From Chrysopilus asiliformis (Eukaryota > Arthropoda > Insecta > Diptera > Rhagionidae), in NCBI GenBank assembly GCA_964034945.1, contig OZ035962.1, positions 101,777,284 through 101,841,283 on the forward strand: a stretch of DNA of 64,000 bases, given 5' to 3'. How positions within the stretch are numbered: the first letter of the stretch is position 1; every line of letters starts with the position of its first letter. Position numbers and translations under genes: made by a program. This document shows, in pieces, positions 11,866 to 24,090 of the stretch. The notes under the pieces are model-generated. The model had not been told where the DNA came from. It did no database searches and saw only the letters and a list, made by a program, of their open reading frames with translations.

Positions 11866-13227
11866 AAAGCTATTAAAAACGAAATGTAGAAAGATACTTT
11901 GCTTACTTATTCACTTACGCCAGGCATCCTGAAACCATCCAAAGATAACCTAGCCAGGCGCAACTTCAACCCCTCCCTCTCTTTTAAGAAGCCCCAGCAA
12001 ACAGCAAAAGGACTCGTAGGAATACCAGCCATGTTGGCTGAATTTTCAAATAGTGGATGGGAGGCGATGATGGCTAAGGAGTCCCGGGACAGAATGAAGT
12101 ATTTACATTTAGAACAAGTCATTTGTCTACATTTGCAATTATTTGCTCCGTCGAATCACATCTAACAAAGAGAAAAATTCAGTTGGTAGCATTGGGCTGG
12201 GCAAATGGCGCCGCCATCGCCACCCTGATCCACCACCCACTAGGGGCTCGAAACTCAACGCCCCAAATAGCATCAGGATGGCGGCGGCGGGTTGATATCT
12301 GGATCCAGACGCAACACCAAAGCCAAAATATTGCCACATTCAGTTGCTTTGCTGTGGCCTCCATATCCAGCTCGGTTTCATAGTAAAACTCATTTCCAGT
12401 TAGTCATCCCTCATCCTGCATCACGATTTTTCCCAATCCCGAAATGGAAATGAAAACGAGAGTGTAGATTAAGGGAGTTAAGCGTGGAGGGGATGAACGC
12501 GTTCAGGAAATTTTCCGCTGTAAGCAGAATAATTTAAGGCGGTGGATTGCCAGAAAGATTGTTGTTTTAATGGGAATATTTCCCGTCGGCCATGTTATGA
12601 TATTCAACGGTGCGAAATGAAATCGTAACGGGTTCTTGCCCTCTTGGCCCATAATATAAAAAAAAAACTCTCAACCACGAGAAAAAAAACCCCCCAACTT
12701 TATCCCTGCGATCCTGTAGCCCATTCTTAACCACCAACACCCCCAAATTGATATTTTTTCACAGGATTTTTTTCCCCCGGAAAAAGAGTCATTTCTATGA
12801 CTCCATTTCATGATATTTCCTGCTTGTATTGGTGCCTGTAAATGTTCTTTGGTTAGATTTATGACATAAAAAAATTATTTCGACACTAGAATAGCTAGAA
12901 ACAAATACAGTAGTAAATTTTCAGGTGCTCTCGTTTTATCGAAAGGAATTTGCTTCAGTCTCCGCATGATACATTAGACTAGCACAAATATCTTAAGATT
13001 TAGAGAGTTGTTTTCCCATAAAAATGAATAAAAATATTTTTCGTGAAATGGTTTATGAGAAATAGTGGCCTATTATCTGACCCGATTTTTTTTTGTTCAT
13101 ATACAATAAATGCTTTATTCAGATAGAACAGTTTTTGTTTATTTATTTGTTTTTCGAAAGGTAGGAAGAGATTATACCAAACTATTGAGAAAAATAAAAG
13201 AAAATTACGTCATCCACCGTAAAAATT
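11866..13227. other. GC-richer unassigned DNA
   Basis: 11.9-12.4 kb is GC-richer than its surroundings and is open on both strands (plus 11899-12165 and 12123-12383; minus 11907-12122, 12139-12339). I cannot choose a strand or name a family. It may hold an exon or a decayed one. The rest to 13.2 kb is AT-rich and featureless. Confidence 0.3.
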
Positions 13228-13650
13228 TACTCGTAAATAGCTAGGCTAAGTTCTTGAACGTGCAAAACTCCACCCTCCCGCATACAATTGAAACAGTTTT
13301 TTGCAATTTTCTCGAGAACGGCGAGTCATATTGAAAAATTTACGACGATAAAATGTGTTTGGAATAAAATTTTACATGTCTTATCAATACATCAAATTCC
13401 AGTTGGACCACTCCTTTCCCCTCCTCAATATAAATTGGATACTTTTCTCCTATTTCCTCGAAAACGGTATCGACACAGTATCGACAAATTTATAAAGACA
13501 AAATGTATTTAGAATATGATTTAACATAACTGCTCCATACATCTAAATCCAATCGGACCACTTTTGCCCCCCTCTCCTATACAAATGTTTTTTTCTAAAT
13601 AAAGATTTTGTCTGTCATCAGATTAAGTATTTTTCCCGGCCTGGATGTCC
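13228..13650 (-). mobile_element. Family A2 fragment with duplicated module
   Basis: Read on the minus strand it contains TCTGATGACAGACAAAAT and then two tandem copies of a module of about 165 bp: GTGGTCCGATTGG or GTGGTCCAACTGG, ATTTGATGTAT, TATGTAAAAT.., a CGAGAAAATTGCAAAAAACT-type word. The same module occurs once at 6.4-6.6 kb. The microsatellite half is missing. Non-coding. Confidence 0.6.
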
Positions 13651-13758
13651 CGAATGTAAATCTTAGATGAGTACAAAAAATACAACATGAGCAAAATTGT
13701 CTTCCATCATCTGTAAATTGTCTTTAGCAAGCATTAAGGCAGGTGACGCGGCGCCTTA

Positions 13759-14192
13759 AGTAGGCTACACATCTATCAGTTTTCCATCAGTTTTTGGGAA
13801 ACTGATGGGAAGCTGATTGGTGTGAACGTAAAATCAGACAACTGATGGGCAACTACGAAAAAACTCGTGAGTAAATCAGTTTTTTTTTAAAACGGATGGC
13901 CAACTGATTGGTGTGAACGTTCGCGTCAGTCGCGTCAATCGTACCGCATTAGGACAGAACCAAATTTAATTTTTTGATGTCAATGCAATAACGATGCATA
14001 AACACGCTCTGTCTCGATTATGCACCCGCATTTTTTAAATCTGCAATCAAAATGAATGGACACTTTTCACAAAAAACTGTCACTTGCAACTGATAGATGT
14101 GAACGCATAACTAGATGTAAAAAACTTATGGAAAACTGACAAGTGCCGTAACAGTCGCGACTTATCGAAAACTGATAGATGTGTGCCCTACT
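13759..14192. mobile_element. Harbinger-like MITE H1, TTA target duplication
   Basis: 434 bp. Terminal inverted repeats begin AGTAGGCTACACATCTATCA at the left and AGTAGGGCACACATCTATCA at the right (complement). TTA is present at 13756-13758 and 14193-14195. The interior repeats pieces of the end: ACTGATGG/CTGATTGGTGTGAACGT words occur several times. Three-base TTA/TAA duplication is the hallmark of PIF/Harbinger elements. No coding capacity. Confidence 0.75.
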
Positions 14193-16664
14193 TTAGGCGA
14201 AATTTTGAGACATTTGGTAGTTCGCTGCTTTAAATTCAAACCCGACAAAGCACAAAACTTCTGTAGCAACTGTTAGGTCAATTTAAGATATAATTACCTT
14301 CCCGACTTCTTGTCTCCAGACTTCTTGTCCCCTTCTTTTCCTAATTTTACTCTATTTAAGGCGCGCGGGGGACTTTTTAAAGGTTTCCGGGGCAGGCACT
14401 TAGCCCTTGACGCCATTAAAATAGCTCCCGTGAAAAAGAGGGTGGTTCCGGGATGGCAACCCTAATTTAAAAGTATGTTTGACCTTGGGATGTAAAGAAC
14501 TTTCACCTGCGGCGAATAATTTCTACCTGTATGCAATTTTTTAATAAAAATTTAGCCTGCGCGCAATTTTTGTTATGTGCCAAAAAAAAAGATTTTTTTA
14601 AACGGATAACCACCAACAGTAATTGAGACAAACCGCGAATATATTTTTTTTTTAATTTTCAAAATTTTTGTGTCTTTCCATAGCCATATAAAGTGTTTCC
14701 GTTTTTTTTTTGCTTGTAAATATTTTGTAGGTCTTGTGTTATTGACACCACCTACTAAATTTTTCACTGATTTTCACTGAATTTTCATCATTTTCTAAAC
14801 GTGACCTTTAATAACGCTGGTAGTAAAAGCCATCCTTATAAAATCCAATTTTTTGTTTTATGATCTCAACGTGAATTTTATAGTCGATTGAAAGAAACAA
14901 AATTTCCCGTCGATTTCGTATTCACTGAACATTTAAATCCTAGTCTATTACCGCACAGTAAACTTACACCATTTTAGGAAATTTTCTTTCTTAAACGAGT
15001 TCCCTTGGTTAAGCTCAACGAGTCCTTGTCGAAAAGAAAATTTAACAGGAATAACAGAACGAGGACTAACAAGTTTCTATTGGTTTCGCGATACGTACAG
15101 AACATTTATTAACCCCGCAGAGTGGAAACGTAACGTTTCTGTCATAAAACACGACCGTTATGACCAAAAAGCGTCCTTCCGCTTTCTATATTGCTTCTGC
15201 TTACTAGAATGGCACAACGACAAGATGTTTATTAAAGATAGACGTCACGTAAGGAACACAAAATAAACTCCTTTCGATCTAAATTCAAGAATGTTTTATC
15301 TTGAAACAAGTCTCCATAACAGCCGCATTTTCTTTCTATTCCTCTGCAACCATCCTACAATTGACTTAAACACGTTTGAGCAAAAAAAAAACATACTTTT
15401 CTATTGGTCCCAAGTGAACTTCCATACTTGCCCTTCGCTTTATAGGTGCGATACCGCCGACTTGACTATTAGACGAAATCCTGCAGGAGCACAGCATATC
15501 ACAGAAAAGTACAAATCGCGAAAATTTAGCCTAGCCAGCCAGAATTTCAAGAATTGGAAAGTACTTGCCTTGTTAGTGTTATTGTCAGGATATAATAAAA
15601 ACAGAAGCTTAAGAGAGCTCAACCATAATCGCCACCGGTACCGGTATTGCAGCCCCCAAAATCGCCATTAATGCTTTTACCGTCACCGACTGGGTATGAT
15701 TTTGTAGTGTGATGCCCCTACTTTAGCAGAGTATTTTTCATGCTATTTACAAATTCTATTTGCATTTCGATTTACAGAGACGTTCGGTGAAAATTCCCTG
15801 ATTCGAAAGCGTCTAAAAAGTGTTTGTTTATCGCCTGATACATTCCGGGTAGAACTCTGCAATCGTCAGTCACTACCACCCACTCCAACTACATTGGAAT
15901 TCAGCTTTTACACCCCTTTCAGCCACCCAATCTGCACGACCGTATCGTCGGTTCTCATTGAAAATTTAAATTAAACTCCTGCCAAAAGTTCTTCCGTACT
16001 TCCTTCCTTTGACTTAATTTTCCTTTTCCCCCTTGAAATTTCCCTCTTCACAATGTTTATTCGCTTCTTTTCGCTTCTTCGTATTGTTTGTAGGTACTGT
16101 TTTTATTCTATTTTATTTTATTTGGTTGTGTTTTACTTATTTGGCAATTAACTTTCGTACCAGAAGCAAAAATGCTTTTCATAGTCACGGCAATTTCCTT
16201 TAAAAATCAATATTAATGTGTTGGCTAATTAAAACGTGTTTAAAATTATTGAGTGGGTTGCACGTGTGTCAAGGGATAATTAGAAACAAATTAAAATTCG
16301 AAAGGTCCTGCCATTTTCACTATACCAAACTGTGTCGATACTTTGTCTTTAATTTTACGATTGTCATCCGTAATTGGTTTAGGGTACACCACCCCCCGGA
16401 AAGCCATTGAATGATTTTGAAATTGTACAGCATTAATTAAGAATTTGTCCCACAAGAAGTGGAAATAGAAAAACTGCGTTTTCAGCACCCAATTTTCTTT
16501 TGATTCTTTAAAATAGAAGAGGTCGTTGACATTTTCTGATTTTCTTAACGAAATTTTCACGGCGTGTAGACATTGAGGAATCAAGGATTACATTTTTTGT
16601 TAAATCCTTTGAGCGCACAAACAATTCTTCAAGATATTTGAATTCGTAATTATAAACACGTATA
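14193..16664. other. Unassigned DNA
   Basis: No gene recognised. The 126-codon plus frame at 15291-15671 looks random. Two GC-rich recurring words (TTTCACCTGCGGCGAA near 14503 and CCTGCGCGCAA near 14557) lie close together, and GGATGGCAACCCTAAT near 14452 resembles the end word of the repeat at 56384. Confidence 0.4.
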
Positions 16665-16947
16665 CATTCAGAAAAATGTCCAGGTCAACTTTTTGTCAGG
16701 TTAACTCTGACCGCTAGCTGGCTTACAGAGGTTTCCATTACATGACATTACATCCTCGAAATGCCTATCTAAGGTCAACTCGTGCAGCTCCCAATGCCCT
16801 ACTTCACCTGCTGGTGGCTTAATTTCAGAATTTCTCCGACCACAGGTCAACACAGTTTTACTTTCCCTCATGCAGGCGAACGCGCGCCTGCCCGAGGCCA
16901 ATTACGCCGTATGTAGGTCGTCGAGTTAGCCTCCATTTTTCTGAGTG
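16665..16947. mobile_element. MITE with TA flanks
   Basis: 283 bp. Ends are CATTCAGAAAAATGTCCAGG at the left and CACTCAGAAAAATGGAGGCT at the right (complement), with a TA dinucleotide immediately outside on each side (16663-16664 and 16948-16949). This suits a Tc1/mariner-type non-autonomous element. Its interior is GC-richer than the flanks; the 66-codon minus frame inside has no recognisable family. Confidence 0.55.
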
Positions 16948-17260
16948 TATGATATCACTGTTATATTATTTCAAAAAGCTAAAATTTATGTGTAAAAATC
17001 GGCTCTAAAAATTTTAACAAAATGCTTGACATATTTAAGTAGTGATGTTTGTAACCTACGACGACCTCAAAATAAAATATTAGTTTACACAAACGTTCAA
17101 AAAACAATTTCAAGCATATCTCGAGACTGACTAGAGGTACTTCTTTTGAGGTTGTCCACACGCAGAGAAAGAAATGGTGAATTTAACTATATTGATAATG
17201 GGGAATCTGGACTATAAATAAAATAGTTAATTGCAGTTACAAAAATAGTCAAAATCCACT

Positions 17261-18674
17261 ATTTTTACTTTGCTCTGTTACAGAGGGATAGTATTGTACT
17301 CATCACGGAGACCGACTCGAGAACGGGGGAAGATAGAAGATTTCTGGTCAGTTCTAAATCCGGTTCTGGCAAAAATAGGAAGATGTCCGTGCATCTGTCT
17401 GTCTGTTGGTCGGGGGGTCTGTCAATCTATCGATCTGTCTGCCCGTTTTACGTATCTTAAATAGCCCAGGAACGCGTTGAGCTAGCGACATGAAATTTTT
17501 TGTAAATAGGTTTCGTACCGCAAAAAAAAGTTTTTCAAAGTTACTGATCGCAGAATTGCTCCGAGTCACATTAATGGTTTAATACAATCTTGCCAATTCA
17601 GGGTCGAACTCATGCGCAAAATTTCTGCCAATAAAGAAGGTTTTGGAAAATCTTGTAAACAAACGGATGCACAAAAAACTCGCAGAAAAACATCTCTGTA
17701 CAATATTTAAAAAAAATCAGTTGTGGTCAACACAAAACTTTCTTCTACAAAATCTACGACCCTGCGCAATTTACGCTAGAGCCCTGTCGCGTTGTCAACC
17801 TAAGACGACCTCCTAATAAATTCTTGGTGTATTCAAAAATATCAAAAATGTACAAAATTTGAGATAACTTGAGAACGGTAAAAGATATCAATTTACGGTA
17901 AATGGCAAAAATGTAGAAAATGTTAACATCTTTAATTATTCTTTTAACTGATTTGTCGAAAAACCGTTAGTTTGCAAATTATTCGCAAAAATATGATTTT
18001 TTACATATTAATGAAAATATCTCAATAACGGTAAAATATAACGGATAACGGTAAAAGACAAAATTGTGCAGAATGCCATTCTCATTAATTCACTTCATAC
18101 ATTCAGTCAGCAAAAACCCGTTAGTTTTCGAGATAATCGCAAAAAACTGTTTTTTTGGAAATAACGGTTTATCTCGATAACAGGTGGAGATATCGAGTTA
18201 CAGCTAAAGACAAAAGTGTGGGAAATTTTATTTTCTCCAAGTTTTGTCATACTTAAGGCCACTAAAAAACGCGTAGTTTGGGAGTAAATCGAGAAAAACG
18301 AAATTGCGATTTTTGAAAAACCGCCATTTTGGATACTTCCGGTTAACGGATTTCCACCAAAAGTTGATAGGATCGTCCCATTTCAGGACCCAACATGCCT
18401 ATAAAATTTCATGGCGCTAGCTCTATTAGTTTTTGAGAAATCTTGTACACAGACTGACAGACAGACTGACAGACTGACAGACAGACTGACAGACAGACTG
18501 ACAGACTGACAGACTGACAGACAGACTGACAGACTGACAGACAGAAATACATTTTTTAAATATGACTCCAATCGACTCAGGAGTGATCGGGAAATGTTTT
18601 TTAGGCAAAATTAAGAGGTCGAAATTTTTCATGAATACAATACTTTATTATACTCCGTAGAAGAAAGTAAAAAT
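17261..18674. mobile_element. Family G element with terminal inverted repeats
   Basis: About 1414 bp. The left end ATTTTTACTTTGCTCTGTTA... and the complement of the right end ATTTTTACTTTCTTCTACGG... match over about 45 bp, both running into AGTATTGTAYTCAT. Just inside each end is a GTCT-type array in opposite orientation (about 17390-17450 and 18450-18545), then the core AGCTAGCGMCATGAAATTTT in opposite orientation (17480-17500; 18403-18422). The middle (17.85-18.33 kb) has about three degenerate modules of roughly 150-180 bp, each with an 'AACGGTAAAAGA' and a 'CCGTTAGTTTKCRA' type word. Non-coding. Confidence 0.65.
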
Positions 18675-19411
18675 CGAGATTCAATGTATAAAGAAGTAAA
18701 AAGTAATTAAATTTTCAAGCATAGTTCTCACATCCTCCCGATATGTGTTGATTGTTCTTCTTTTATTCTGTTATTGTAGATGTCCTTGTTGCTACTGGCA
18801 ATTAAATAAAACATGTGGAGAAAGGATAACGCTCGTATATAGAGCGCCAACAGAAAGCTAAACCAAATTCATGAACGAAACACAAAACCGGCTTGCCAAA
18901 TGGCCATTTTATTTTTCAATTCATTAATATTAATGCCTTGGTTTACTTTTATGGGATCCTTCCGCCAATAGAAATATGGTTGAACATTGTTGACTTTCTA
19001 GCGATTTCCGGCGGAGAGTGGAGTACGGTGCCGGTGAAGTGATACAGGGAAAATTTAAGACGGCTCATGTTTTTTTTGAATACACGACTAACAACGACCA
19101 CAGGACACAAACAAGAGCAGTAAAAACGCAAACTAATAAAAAGGACTTTATTGCTCTGATAATGCGTCGTAAACAGAAGTTTGTTATGTGAACGTTTGTT
19201 AGCTGGCCTGGCGCTTCGTTATCTAATGTCCAGTCTGGACTTTGAGATAAGACATTCATAGCAATAAGAAAAGAAATCCTGTCGACATTGACGTCGTCCT
19301 CGTGGTCGGCATCGTCGGCACTTTGGTGAAAAGTCTCAAGTTTCGTCGCGATTAGAATCCTTTTCGGAATTCGGAGTTAGGAGCTCCGAAATCGCAGTCG
19401 CTTCCCTTATA
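18675..19411. other. Unassigned DNA
   Basis: No gene or element recognised. Short frames only. Confidence 0.45.
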
Positions 19412-19687
19412 TTAATGTTTCACTTGACTGGCTTTATGTTGAATCCAGAGGGCCAGAATCTCCATCCCATCGGTAGGCATCATTCCATTGTCAAAAATAC
19501 TTCTAGATGTGGAAAAAACAAAACATGTGCGTTTTTGTTTACAGCTTAATGACCAAAGTCTGTTGTCTTCTCGGAGTTGTTTACGAACAGTAGTAAAAGG
19601 TTTAATTTTCTTTAATCCGTACAAAAAACATAAATGTTGAATGGTTTTCAACTCCTGATCCGAGCGCGGCACAGCGAAATGTTTCAT
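19412..19687 (-). CDS. Candidate small open frame, unknown
   Basis: A 91-codon frame with a true ATG and a TAA stop, rich in Lys/Arg and Gln, without a signal peptide or membrane segment that I can see. It contains SDQELKTIQHLCFLYGLKK. No family recognised, no splice or promoter evidence. It could easily be a chance frame; listed because its amino-acid mix is more protein-like than neighbouring frames. Confidence 0.15.
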   Translation of the reverse strand: MKHFAVPRSDQELKTIQHLCFLYGLKKIKPFTTVRKQLREDNRLWSLSCKQKRTCFVFSTSRSIFDNGMMPTDGMEILALWIQHKASQVKH

Positions 19688-21476
19688 CCTTTATAGCTCT
19701 TTTCTCGTCATTGTCATGAAAGTTGGTCTCGCGAACCACTGAGCTTTTAATCGTCATCAACGCGGAAAATTTGCAGTCTGCGAAAGATGTTATCGCCGCG
19801 ATAAGAGACTGTTAAGATGGCAATAATATTCTTTGTATGATGCATACGTCGTGAACGGGTTTATTGTTATTATAAAATTTTATCATGTTACCGCAATATT
19901 TTGGAAACCTCCATCATGTTTTAATTTAAAAATATCAGTCATCTGCCATCTTTAGTTTGGGAAAAAATATGTGAAAAATGTATTTCTTCAAATATCTTAA
20001 GAACCGTTAAAGATACCTGCGGCGCAACTTCTGCTATCTGCTGTGTCCACAAAGAGTTACAGAAAAATTCACTTATTTTGGAATAGATTTGGAGAAAAAT
20101 TCACTTATTTTGGATGTAAAATGGTTTTTTCGCTGGCGCCATTTTATTTTTTTTCGTACTTTTCGATTAATTTCGAGGCATCAAAGAGTTTCCTTTCTTC
20201 ATCGCACTCCCCTGACCAAGCATCGCACTCCCCTGACCAAGCACCAAGGTTGCGAAGAAAAAATATATGGTCACCCTATCCATTAATGACTGTAAACATA
20301 GTCACCCCTAAATGCAGACCCAATTCTTATCTATCGTTTGCGAAAATTAGTCCACGAATCGAATATAATTGTTCTACTACAGTATTTTTCTCACTATTGA
20401 ATAATTTTTTAACCTTCCGAAGTGTATATTCCGTGGTTTCTGTTTTAAACAAACATAAAATTGAAACAAAAAGTTAGAATTGGCAATTAAACTGTTTATT
20501 TGAATTAGAGTTTGTTGTAATATTCCAGGAATCCAAATAATATAAAGTTACGAGTTCTCGGTACCGATGGTTAGTTGGCTGGTTGAAAAAGCAATAAAAG
20601 CCCACCTTTAGAAACTTTTTCCCTGTTTGAACTTTGTTTATTTGATGTGGCAACAGCCGACCGCATGATGTAAATTCCAAGGAAAAACCAGGAATAAAAA
20701 ATTTCTAAACAAAACACACAAAAAAAAAATTCAAAAACAAATTGGGAAAAAAACATTGAAATAAAAAAACCAAAAGGGAGAAAAGCTGAAGTTTGTCTCT
20801 TGAACTGTACCTTCGAAGGGATGCTTTAGGGAGATTTGTAGTACAGAACTGTTTACTTTTTCAATAAATTTCCAGTTGTTCTTTTATTTGTTTTGTGGAC
20901 GGTTTCAATATTATTCCCGTTTTGGTCCAGAGAGCTGTGCAAACAGGAAGAACTTTTGCTGCAATTGAATTGTCGTTTTTCCACTAGGACGTATTTTTTT
21001 TCCTTTCTTGGCCACCATGTCATTGTTCGCCTATACGGAAGAATAAGAACCTATTCTGAAATATCTTTGTCCGAAGAGACCATCAAATAAAAAGATCTGT
21101 CTCTGCTATACAATGTCTGTCAATACACGAACGTATAAGAAAAATTGAAGAGACATCGGAGTTCCACATGATGTTTAGGAACATTTATGCTTTGCTCAAT
21201 TCGACATAACTTTAAATATACTTTAAGATGTCTCGAGGAGCTGGCGCTGAATCAAATAAGACGGACTGCAAAGTCAGTATTGCAAAGTCAGTATTGGTCA
21301 GTTTTTCAATTCAGGGAATAAGAATCGAAATGAAATAGAAAAACCTTGAAATTGTTGTGTTCGGTGGCACTAAAATCGTTTCTGCAAAATATTTCTTGGC
21401 TACATAACGTTGTCTAATAATATGGGAAAAGTGGGTTGTGTTGAAAAAGTCACCAAATTTTTTTTAGTCATACTAA
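19688..21476. other. Unassigned DNA with small tandem duplications
   Basis: No gene recognised. A 21-bp word CATCGCACTCCCCTGACCAA(G) is tandemly doubled at about 20199-20241, and AAAAATTCACTTATTTTGGA is doubled at about 20065-20115. A word GATACCTGCGGCGCAAC near 20011 belongs to the recurring GC-rich motif. TATGGTCACCCTA occurs near 20265. Confidence 0.45.
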
Positions 21477-21503
21477 TCATACTAATATATAAAAATGAGT
21501 TGC

Positions 21504-21538
<35 letters not shown>

Positions 21539-21985
21539 TCCTCTTTCACGCAAAAACGGCTGAACCGATTGATTTGAAATTTGGCATGAGTGTCTGTGGT
21601 AGTTCTGGTTCCAACATAGGCATACGGAAAAGTAGCGCGAGGGGCGGGGGGAGTAAGGGGAGGGTGTAAAGTGATTTCGAAACTTAGTTTTTGCGCTGTG
21701 TTACTCTTTCGCAGGGAAACTACTGAACCGATTGGCCTAAAATTTGGCATAGATATTCGTCGGGGGTCCAGCCCCAACATAGACCCATTAAAAAGTAGCC
21801 CGAGAGGTGGGTGAGTAATGGGAGGGGGTAAAGTGATATCGAAACTTAGCTCTTCCTCTATGTTAACCTTTCGCGGGGAAACTACCGAGCCGATTGGCCT
21901 GAAGTTTAGCTCCAACATAGACCATCAAACAAAAAATAAAAAAATTGAAAAAACTTAACCCGGCAACGACGGGTATGCAAGCTAG
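21477..21985 (+). mobile_element. Non-autonomous Helitron (family B), copy 1
   Basis: 5' end TCATACTAATATATAAAAAT then (CTGT)7, 3' end with hairpin CCCGGCAACGACGGG followed by TATGCAAGCTAG, and T as the next base. 5' TC, 3' hairpin plus CTAG and insertion between A and T are the diagnostic Helitron marks. The first bases TCATACTAA are also duplicated just upstream (21468). The interior has two and a partial third copy of a module of about 175 bp, each with ACTGAACCGATTGGCCT-type and AAAGTGATWTCGAAACTTAG words. No Rep/helicase is encoded. Confidence 0.85.
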
Positions 21986-22005
21986 TACTTTATATAAGAA
22001 TCATA

Positions 22006-22262
22006 TGAATTACACCAGGGTGTTTGGAATTACAAAAGATTTTTATTTCTGCATGTCCGCCCGTCCATCTATCCACAACTTTCGAAAGTGCTGAGCCAGA
22101 AATTTTTTGCAATTTTCTAGAAAACGGTGTATTTTATCGAAAAAGTTATAGAGATTAAAAGTGTTTGAAATACAATTTTACATAACTCACACATAGAATA
22201 AAATTCAATTGGACTACTCCTTCTCCTTCCCCTATGTACAAATAGATTTTCCTTTAAATCAA
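22006..22262 (-). mobile_element. Family A2 fragment
   Basis: Begins AATTACACCAGGGTGTTTGG, as A1 copies do, then GCATGTCCGCCCGTCC (a collapsed GTCC/GTCT array) and TTGCAATTTTCTAGAAAACG, TACAATTTTACATAAC. It is a shortened, diverged copy without the inner core. Non-coding. Confidence 0.55.
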
Positions 22263-23829
22263 ATTTATTGTGTATATAGAGGGAGTAGGGAAGTATCGCC
22301 TATCCGAGATGAACAGTTTTACCCGTAGTTTGGCCACCTTCACCCCCCCCCCCCCCACCCACACTCTCCTACTCACCTCTTCCACCCACCTTTCTCGTCA
22401 AACCGCTTAAACTTTGTATGAAACTTTTTGTTCAAAGACGGCAGGAAAGCAAGTAGTATTTTAAACCAAGGCCTCGAAGAGTAGATTCCAAACATATATC
22501 GCATTATGGTACTCGATTTTCCCTTAAAAGGAAACTGCTTCCTGGTTTGTAAAGAAATAAAGGTAAAAAAAGTGAATTCTTCCCTAATAGTTGAGGCTTT
22601 TGTAGGAAAACTTCAATGCTCATTTCTATGTAGAACTCGAATATGTGTCCGCATGACAAGAATGACTACATATTGAGGGCAAATTGAGAAACAAAACAGT
22701 CTTAAGGACCCAGGCAGGGACAACCATTCAAAATATATCAAATATTTACCCAAAGCTGAAAATGCTCTAACACAGAAAATAAAAGCGAAAAAAAGGATGA
22801 AAACGGAAATTCTCAGCTGGATTTAATTCGGAAATAATTCAAAATTTATTTGCCTTTCTTTTCACAAAACGCCTGTTTGTGTATGTGTGTGTGTGTGTTT
22901 TTTTTTTGCCTAAATTCTTTCATTCATGATTTTGTTTCCGTTCGTTCTTCTTTTCGCTCCTTTTGTACTATGATATGTTAGGTTATTGAAGCAAAGAGGA
23001 CCCACAAGGTGTGGTCCGCCTCATGTTTACCTGTACAGCACTTTTGTGACTCTCATATCGTTTCACCTTTTGGCAAATTGAGATGAAACTCAAAAAGATA
23101 CTTGAGAGTCATATTTCATGACATATTGACATTTCAAAGGGAGGAATCTCTTTATATATCGACGAGTGTCCTTAAAATATTCCTTCCATTGAAATTGATA
23201 TAAAAGGATGGGATTTCTTTCTGTTGTGGATATGCGGATCTGAATCGTTTACGACGCGATGTTTCTTCGACGTAGTATAAGCTAGCAATCTTCAATTCAA
23301 TTTCATTTCGTATACCTATGGACATTTGCAGTACAATTTCGATTGTTTCCAATTCTTGTTTTGCACTCTCTTGATCTTTTGAAATTTAATATTCGTCATT
23401 TGTCCGAAAAGAAGCAGTGAAAATACGTCCTTATTTGAATCTCATGTAGCCGTTAGTTATCCTTTTTTTTTGTTGTTGCTTTCCATGTCAACCCTTGCAC
23501 CGCCAAAACAACCATTAGTTAGAACGATTTTATATAGACGAGTTCGCGTGTACATTTTTGCTGTTTGAACAACAAAAGGATTGGAAAAAGGAGTCGAATA
23601 TTTGTTACAGAATACCACTAATGTTTAATTAATAACATTAGCTGTCTAATGTTTGGTTGTTATTCAGAAATGTTTCATTTCGTTGTTCCATTTCTGTTGT
23701 GAGCAACCACCACCTGGAAGAAATATTTAGTGGGTGCCACCACAAAAAAGGTTTCCATTTTTATTTGCACTTTATTTTGTTATCGAATAATGGTGGCTGC
23801 CGTATGGGGGTTGTTGGTCTTGATTCGAC
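22263..23829. other. Unassigned DNA with simple repeats
   Basis: No gene recognised. Poly-C run at 22342-22356 and a short (GT)n plus poly-T tract at about 22877-22910. A compact hairpin GGACCCACAAGGTGTGGTCC lies near 23001. Confidence 0.45.
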
Positions 23830-24090
23830 TAGAGGCATTTTAGCACAGCGGTAGACTGTTATCATATTCGATTTGGCAGCGGGTGTTAACCACCCTCAGT
23901 TCCATTGCCATCTTGGGTAACGATCGACTACTGATGTTTGTCTGATATTTTCCTAAAAACCGGCATCCCATCCCTTATTCAGGCCGTCTACCTACCAACA
24001 TAAAGTCATTTGATTGTGAGTGACTTTTGTTATATCGATTGCCTTCGTCAGAGCGAAGACCTGTAATTGTATTTGGCTTTGATGATTGAA
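23830..24090 (+). mobile_element. Possible tRNA-derived SINE
   Basis: TTTAGCACAGCGGTAGACTG at about 23845 fits a tRNA D-arm/A box (TAGCNNAGYGGTAGA). About 45 bp later GGTGTTAACCACC could be a decayed B box. I could not pair an acceptor stem, and no second copy is in the window to define the ends. A GCCTTCGTCAGAGCGAAGAC stem-loop at about 24042 is close to the proposed tail. Confidence 0.25.

Noticed and set aside
15291..15671. 126-codon plus frame
   Set aside because: Low-complexity, no domain, start in AT-rich DNA, and an overlapping minus frame is also open.
21400..21918. 172-codon minus frame and its likes at 56540-56926 and 60366-60773
   Set aside because: They lie across Helitrons and arise from module repetition; no known domain.
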